Shown here one piece after another: positions 55,413 through 64,000 of a stretch of DNA of 64,000 nucleotides (positions within the stretch are counted from its first letter, which is position 1; each line of letters starts with the position of its first letter). The stretch comes from Terriglobia bacterium (GTDB lineage Bacteria; Acidobacteriota; Terriglobia; Bryobacterales; Bryobacteraceae): NCBI GenBank assembly GCA_020073265.1, contig JAIQFN010000008.1:62001-126000 (forward strand). Direction: 5' to 3'. The notes beneath the pieces were generated by a model. The model was not told the DNA's origin. It saw only the letters and a program-made list of their open reading frames with translations, and ran no database searches. The position numbers and the translations under genes are program-made.

Positions 55413-55640
55413 TCTTTTACTCCCATCTCTCCTGCGGCTTGTAAGTCAGTCGCCGGCGCAGTGCGATTTGGGCCCGATTTCGCGGTTGGTTTGGGTGAGA
55501 ATGCTCAAGCCAGCTCGTGTTCGCGTTTAACTCTCGCTGAATCAAGAATCGCGACGTCAGGCGTCAGCCTGCTAATCACGCAGAGCACGAACCAGTCCAA
55601 ACGTCGAAGAGGAGGGTGCGGGGGGGCCGAAGTGGGCCAA

Positions 55641-55952
55641 TTAGATCCAGGCCGACTTATTCGATAGCTTTTCCTTGCGGCTGCTGAAGTCCTGCCGGCG
55701 CAGCCAGTCCACCAGCTTCACAAACAGAATCACTCCCGACACGCCCAGACTGACCTGGAGCGACATCTTATTCTGAGAGAGGAATGAATACGTGGTGAAT
55801 CCCAGCGAACCAAGAAACAAGAAGTTACTCAGGTTGGAGCTGGACTTGCCCGCGACCGTCACTTTCGCGAGCTTGGGAGCTGGCTCTCCGCAGACGTAGC
55901 AGACGGCGTCACGCCTCGTCAGGAGGCCGTTGCAGGACAAGCAATGTGCCAT
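55641..55952 (-). CDS. Small zinc-ribbon membrane protein
   Basis: A 103-residue protein. Two CxxC pairs at the N-terminus (CLSCNGLLTRRDAVCYVCG) form a zinc ribbon, followed by a 20-residue linker and two hydrophobic segments (about 42-60 and 65-84). It lies between the two TIGR03437-type paralogs. No known function; similar tiny zinc-ribbon membrane proteins occur in many bacteria. The 228 bases between it and the start of paralog A contain no gene. Confidence 0.6.
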   Translation of the reverse strand: MAHCLSCNGLLTRRDAVCYVCGEPAPKLAKVTVAGKSSSNLSNFLFLGSLGFTTYSFLSQNKMSLQVSLGVSGVILFVKLVDWLRRQDFSSRKEKLSNKSAWI

Positions 55953-55994
55953 GCCCCATTAGAGCGTCTTCACTTACATCTGTCTATCAAGCAG

Positions 55995-56095
55995 GTGTAC
56001 CAGTACACAAGTTTGAGGCCCTAGCCCGGGAACCTTAGCTGGTGGCCGCCGAATTGCACACCACCAGTCTCGGCGGGACCGCCAGCAAGGGGTAA
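55995..56095 (+). other. Structured leader upstream of the plus-strand TIGR03437 paralog
   Basis: Three perfect hairpins precede the gene at 56101: GTGTAC-CA-GTACAC (55995-56008), CTGGTGG (56039-56045) with CCACCAG (56061-56067), and GGCGG-GA-CCGCC (56072-56083), followed by AAGGGG as Shine-Dalgarno. The first could be an operator and the others an RNA leader. I could not match it to a known riboswitch class. Confidence 0.35.
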
Positions 56096-56100
56096 AGTCT

Positions 56101-57873
56101 ATGTACCTCAATCAGAAGCAACTGCGGTGGGCCTTCACTGCGGCGTGGTTTCTCGCACCCACAGCGTGGGCCCAACCCTACTTTTATTCGGTCGTCAACT
56201 CCGCGAGCTATTCGAAGGATTCCATCGCTCCCGGGTCCATCTTCACCGCGACGGGCTACGGCTTGGGGCCGGGCCCATTACTGCAGGCGGGCTCGTACCC
56301 GCTGCCAAACGAGCTTGGCGGGACCTCGATCAACGTCACGGTCGGATCGAGCACGCTCCCCTGCCCGATGTTTTACACCTCCGGCACGCAGGTGGCGGCC
56401 ATCCTGCCTTCGAGCACGCCACCCGGCGACGCGATGTTGACGCCAAGCTACCGCGGCGTGGTTGGCTTCCCGACCCATATCGTGGTCGCTGGTAGCGCCT
56501 TTGGGATTTATTCGGCCGACAGCTCGGGCATCGGACCCGGAGCCTTTACCGGCGTCAATTACGACCTGAAAGGTTTCCAGAATGCCGCGCGGCCGGGCGA
56601 TACCGTGATCCTGTGGGGCACCGGCCTCGGCGCCATCGACGGCAGTGACAACGATGTCCCCTCCGGGGGAAAGCAGTTCTCCGGCGTGGAGGTGTTCGTC
56701 GGCACTTCGGCCGCCAGGATTTCCTACGCGGGGCGATCCGGCTGCTGCGCCGGCCTGGATCAGATTGCCTTCGAGATCCCTGCCTCGGTTTCGGGTTGCT
56801 TCGTTCCGGTGGCCGTCCGCAGCGGCGGCGTGGTGAGCAATTTCGTCACACTGGCAGTCGATTCGGCCGGCACGTCTTGCGTCAATCCACCGCCCGCGCT
56901 GCCCGCTTCCGCTCTCATCCGCGCCCTGAACGGCGACGAGCTGAAACTGGGAGTCATCGCGATTGGTCCGACGCTGATCCTGGACGGCGCGGGATTCCAA
57001 TTCTCCAGTGATATGGTGCCGCATTTGTCGGCGCTGTTGCACGCTCCGGTGTCCGACGACGACGCGAGGTCTCTCATCGGCGTTTATCGCAGCCGGGACA
57101 TCCGCTCGATGGAGCGCCTGCTTCGCAAGTACAACGTGAGCAGGTCGCAAGTGACGCCCCGCTTTCTCCGATCTCTGCGCGCCGCCATCGGCATCGATCA
57201 GCACGGCGCGGCCGCGGCTTTCGGCACGTCCTCCGGACTGGCAGGCTTGGTTTCAGTCTTCGGACCACATCTCGTGTCACCCGGGACTTGCATCGTGACC
57301 AAGGAGCCGCGCGTTGCGCCGTATGGAGCGCACACGCACGCCTTGGACGCTGGCCAGACGTTGAACTTCTCCGGTCCTTCCGGCCAGCGGACCATGACAC
57401 TGGTCCGCGGGCAGTATCAGTTGTCGCTCGGCTCCGGCTTCCCTGACGCGAACGTGACACCTGGCACCTACGCGGTCACAGGGAACGGCGGCAACGACAT
57501 TCCCAAGTTCGCGGCGTCTCTCAAGGTGACGAGCGGCCTCACCTGGATCAACAAAACAGCCATCGGGGCGATCGATCGCACGCAGCCTCTCACCGTCATG
57601 TGGACCGGCGCCAGCGTGCCGGGATTTGTCTTGATCGGCGGAAGCGTTCACACCATCGGCGAGAACATCACGCTCGTGTGCGTCGAGGACAGTGCCAAGG
57701 GTGCGTTCACCATTCCACCGTTCGTCCTCGCGGCGCTGCCGGCGGCCGAGGCTCAGTACGCCTTCTTCTTCATTGCGCCCCATCCGCTGTCGACGCCGGT
57801 GAACATTCCGGGGCTGGATTTGGCGTACTTCGTGAACGCGAGCAGCGATTACCAGGCCATCGAGGTTCGCTAG
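56101..57873 (+). CDS. Secreted protein with TIGR03437-type N-terminal domain, paralog B
   Basis: A 590-residue exported protein with signal ([25 protein letters not shown]). It shares order and most blocks with paralog A at 53604: [83 protein letters not shown] and [15 protein letters not shown]. An AAGGGG Shine-Dalgarno is present. The two copies diverge from the segment around the zinc-ribbon gene. Function unknown. Its stop lies four bases from the convergent gltD. Confidence 0.82.
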   Translation: MYLNQKQLRWAFTAAWFLAPTAWAQPYFYSVVNSASYSKDSIAPGSIFTATGYGLGPGPLLQAGSYPLPNELGGTSINVTVGSSTLPCPMFYTSGTQVAAILPSSTPPGDAMLTPSYRGVVGFPTHIVVAGSAFGIYSADSSGIGPGAFTGVNYDLKGFQNAARPGDTVILWGTGLGAIDGSDNDVPSGGKQFSGVEVFVGTSAARISYAGRSGCCAGLDQIAFEIPASVSGCFVPVAVRSGGVVSNFVTLAVDSAGTSCVNPPPALPASALIRALNGDELKLGVIAIGPTLILDGAGFQFSSDMVPHLSALLHAPVSDDDARSLIGVYRSRDIRSMERLLRKYNVSRSQVTPRFLRSLRAAIGIDQHGAAAAFGTSSGLAGLVSVFGPHLVSPGTCIVTKEPRVAPYGAHTHALDAGQTLNFSGPSGQRTMTLVRGQYQLSLGSGFPDANVTPGTYAVTGNGGNDIPKFAASLKVTSGLTWINKTAIGAIDRTQPLTVMWTGASVPGFVLIGGSVHTIGENITLVCVEDSAKGAFTIPPFVLAALPAAEAQYAFFFIAPHPLSTPVNIPGLDLAYFVNASSDYQAIEVR

Positions 57874-57877
57874 AGCT

Positions 57878-59270
57878 TCAATCGCGCAGGAACCGGTCGA
57901 TTCCCGCCGCGGCGTTGCGGCCTTCGGCGATGGCCCAGACAACCAGCGACTGGCCACGGCGTATGTCGCCGGCGGCGAAGACGCCCGGAACGCTGGTGCT
58001 GTAGTCTGCTTTGGCGTCCACGTTTCCGCGAGCGTCCAGTGCGACGCCGAGCTGCTGGAGGATTCCGCCCGGGCGCGGTCCGGTGAACCCCATGGCCAGT
58101 AGCACCAGGTCGGCGTCCAGGGTGAACTCGGTGCCGGGGATCGGCTCGAACTTGGGGGCCGGCCCGACACGCGTGGCGTGCAGTTTGGTGACGTTGCCCT
58201 TGTCATCGCCGCTGAACGCGGTAGTGGCGATGCTCCAGTCGCGTATGCCTCCCTCTTCGTGCGAGCTTTCAACGCGCAGTTGCAGCGGCCACAACGGCCA
58301 GGGCGTTTGCGGCGCGCGTTCCTCAGGCGGCATGGGCAGAATCTCGAATTGATGCACGTTGGCGGCTTTCTGGCGATGCGATGTTCCCAGGCAATCGGCG
58401 CCGGTGTCGCCCCCGCCGATGATCACCACGCGCTTGCCGGTGGCCAGGATCTGGTTGGGAACCTGGTCGCCGGCGCAGCGCTTGTTCTGTTGAGGGAGGA
58501 ACTCCATGGCGAAATGAATGCCCTTCAGTTCCCTGCCCGGCACTTTGAGATCGCGCGGGTTTTCGGCCCCGCCGGCCAGCAGGATCGCACCGAAATCGGC
58601 GCGCAGTTCCTGACCCGTGATGCTGTGGCCGACGTCCACGTTGGTCTTGAACTCGACGCCCTCGGCGGTCATTTGCTCGAGCCGCCGGTCGAGCACCCGC
58701 TTTTCCATCTTGAATTCCGGGATGCCGTAGCGCAGCAGCCCGCCGATGCGGTCGGCTTTTTCGAATACCGTGACCGAGTGGCCGGCGCGGTTGAGTTGTT
58801 GCGCGGCCGCCAAACCCGCCGGGCCGGAACCGACCACCGCCACGCGCTTGCCGGTCCGGGCGGGCGGCGGCTCGGGGCGAATCCAACCTTCGCGGAAGGC
58901 GTGCTCGATGATGGTTTTCTCGATCACCTTGATGGTGACCGGGGGTTCGTTGATGCCCAGCACGCAGGCCGCTTCACAGGGGGCTGGGCAGATGCGGCCG
59001 GTGAACTCCGGGAAATTGTTGGTCGAGTGCAGCACCCGGATGGCTTCGCGCCAGCGGTCGCGATATACCAGGTCGTTCCAATCCGGAATGACGTTGTTGA
59101 GCGGGCATCCGGTGTGGCAGAAAGGCACGCCGCAATCCATGCAGCGCGCGCCTTGCGTTCGGACTTTCTCTTCGTCGAAGTCCTGGTAGACCTCAAACCA
59201 GTCGTTGATGCGCTCGGCGGGCAGCCGGCGCTGCGGAAGTTCGCGAGTGTATTCCAGAAAGCCGGTGGTT

Positions 59271-59278
<8 letters not shown>
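57878..59278 (-). CDS. gltD: Glutamate synthase small subunit
   Basis: A 466-residue NADPH-oxidising subunit that passes electrons through FAD and Fe-S centres to GltB. N-terminal cysteines for two 4Fe-4S clusters are in [17 protein letters not shown] and [12 protein letters not shown]. The FAD motif is [31 protein letters not shown], and the NADPH motif is [15 protein letters not shown]. The C-terminal [33 protein letters not shown] is intact. Its start overlaps the gltB stop by eight bases, so it is cotranscribed with gltB. Confidence 0.97.
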
Positions 59279-63860
<4,582 letters not shown>

Positions 63861-63902
63861 GCTTGACTATATCAGACCAGCGAATATTAGTCCAGCGGAA
63901 AT

Positions 63903-63921
63903 TTATATTGACTGTATATAA
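63903..63921. promoter_or_regulatory. Dyad-symmetric T-N11-A site between gltB and a LysR gene
   Basis: TTATAT-TGACTGT-ATATAA is a perfect 6-7-6 palindrome containing a T-N11-A core (T63906, A63918), the usual LysR-type binding pattern. It lies in the 88-base AT-rich intergenic region, 27 bases before the LysR start and about 43 bases before the gltB start. The whole region is strikingly AT-rich for this genome. A TATAGT lies close to the gltB start on the minus strand. Confidence 0.55.
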
Positions 63922-63948
63922 GTTGATCTAATATAATTGGAATGTCGC

Positions 63949-64000
63949 ATGGACCCGGATCATCTCAAGCTTTTCAGAGACATAGCTCAGAACAGGAGCG
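63949..64000 (+). CDS. LysR-family transcriptional regulator, 5' part only
   Basis: ATG 63949 opens a frame reading MDPDHLKLFRDIAQNRS to the window edge, the typical N-terminal helix-turn-helix start of LysR regulators (LKLFRDIAQ-x-RS). Being divergent from gltBD with a T-N11-A palindrome between them, it is a candidate local regulator of glutamate synthase, as GltC is in Bacillus. Only 17 residues are visible, so the family call is provisional. Confidence 0.6.
   Translation, partial: MDPDHLKLFRDIAQNRS

Overview
The window looks like a chromosomal segment of an Acidobacteriota bacterium, most likely from the Solibacter/Bryobacter side of the phylum. This is inferred from gene families typical of that group, not from any database search. 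The families include a very large carboxypeptidase-regulatory-like TonB-dependent receptor, several secreted proteins with the TIGR03437-type domain, a TIGR03436-type von Willebrand protein, a serine/threonine kinase linked to an ECF-type sigma factor, an S53 protease, Uma2 and SEC-C proteins, and a DUF1080 protein. The DNA is GC-rich. No rRNA, tRNA, CRISPR array, phage or complete insertion sequence was seen.

Layout. 1-6.5 kb: two partial or small genes at the left edge, an M3 oligopeptidase, an M50 membrane protease with CBS domains, a DUF1080 protein, acylphosphatase, then hemB and a cyclophilin on the minus strand. 6.5-9.7 kb: the TonB-dependent receptor, with a near-consensus promoter. 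9.9-14.6 kb: glycolytic eno-gpmI. The 3' end of gpmI is duplicated on the far side of an unknown secreted-protein gene. 14.8-15.5 kb: a HigBA-type toxin-antitoxin locus whose toxin is frameshifted into the antitoxin frame. 15.5-22 kb: a tight seven-gene minus-strand operon, acpP-fabF-etfB-etfA-methyltransferase-carboxyltransferase-quinone oxidoreductase. 22-25 kb: an esterase, then a Ser/Thr kinase whose 3' end runs into an inverted fragment of an ECF sigma gene, then Uma2. 25-31 kb: a beta-propeller protein, an oxidoreductase, two related small membrane proteins, a rhomboid protease, a vWA protein and a response regulator. 31.3-31.5 kb: an array of short degenerate repeats.

31.5-36 kb: a plus-strand run of a GH3 enzyme, an MBL-fold hydrolase and a two-component system. 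36-40.5 kb: an M16 peptidase pair (one active, one lacking the zinc motif) plus a third secreted protein sharing a domain with the inactive partner. 40.6-53.6 kb: an S53 protease, a methyltransferase, a phosphoesterase, tandem secreted paralogs, an M19-like dipeptidase with an eroded metal site, a SEC-C protein divergent from a sigma/anti-sigma-like pair, a transglutaminase-like protein and a paired half-size EamA/SMR transporter. 53.6-57.9 kb: two divergent TIGR03437-type paralogs around a small zinc-ribbon membrane protein. 57.9-64 kb: gltD and gltB (glutamate synthase), with a divergent LysR regulator beginning at the right edge and a dyad-symmetric T-N11-A site between them.

Functionally, most of the window is housekeeping metabolism (heme, glycolysis, fatty-acid/electron transfer, ammonium assimilation) interleaved with secreted peptidases, surface proteins and regulators. 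The accessory or rearranged spots are the gpmI duplication, the fused TA locus, the kinase/sigma junction and the 31.4 kb repeat array.
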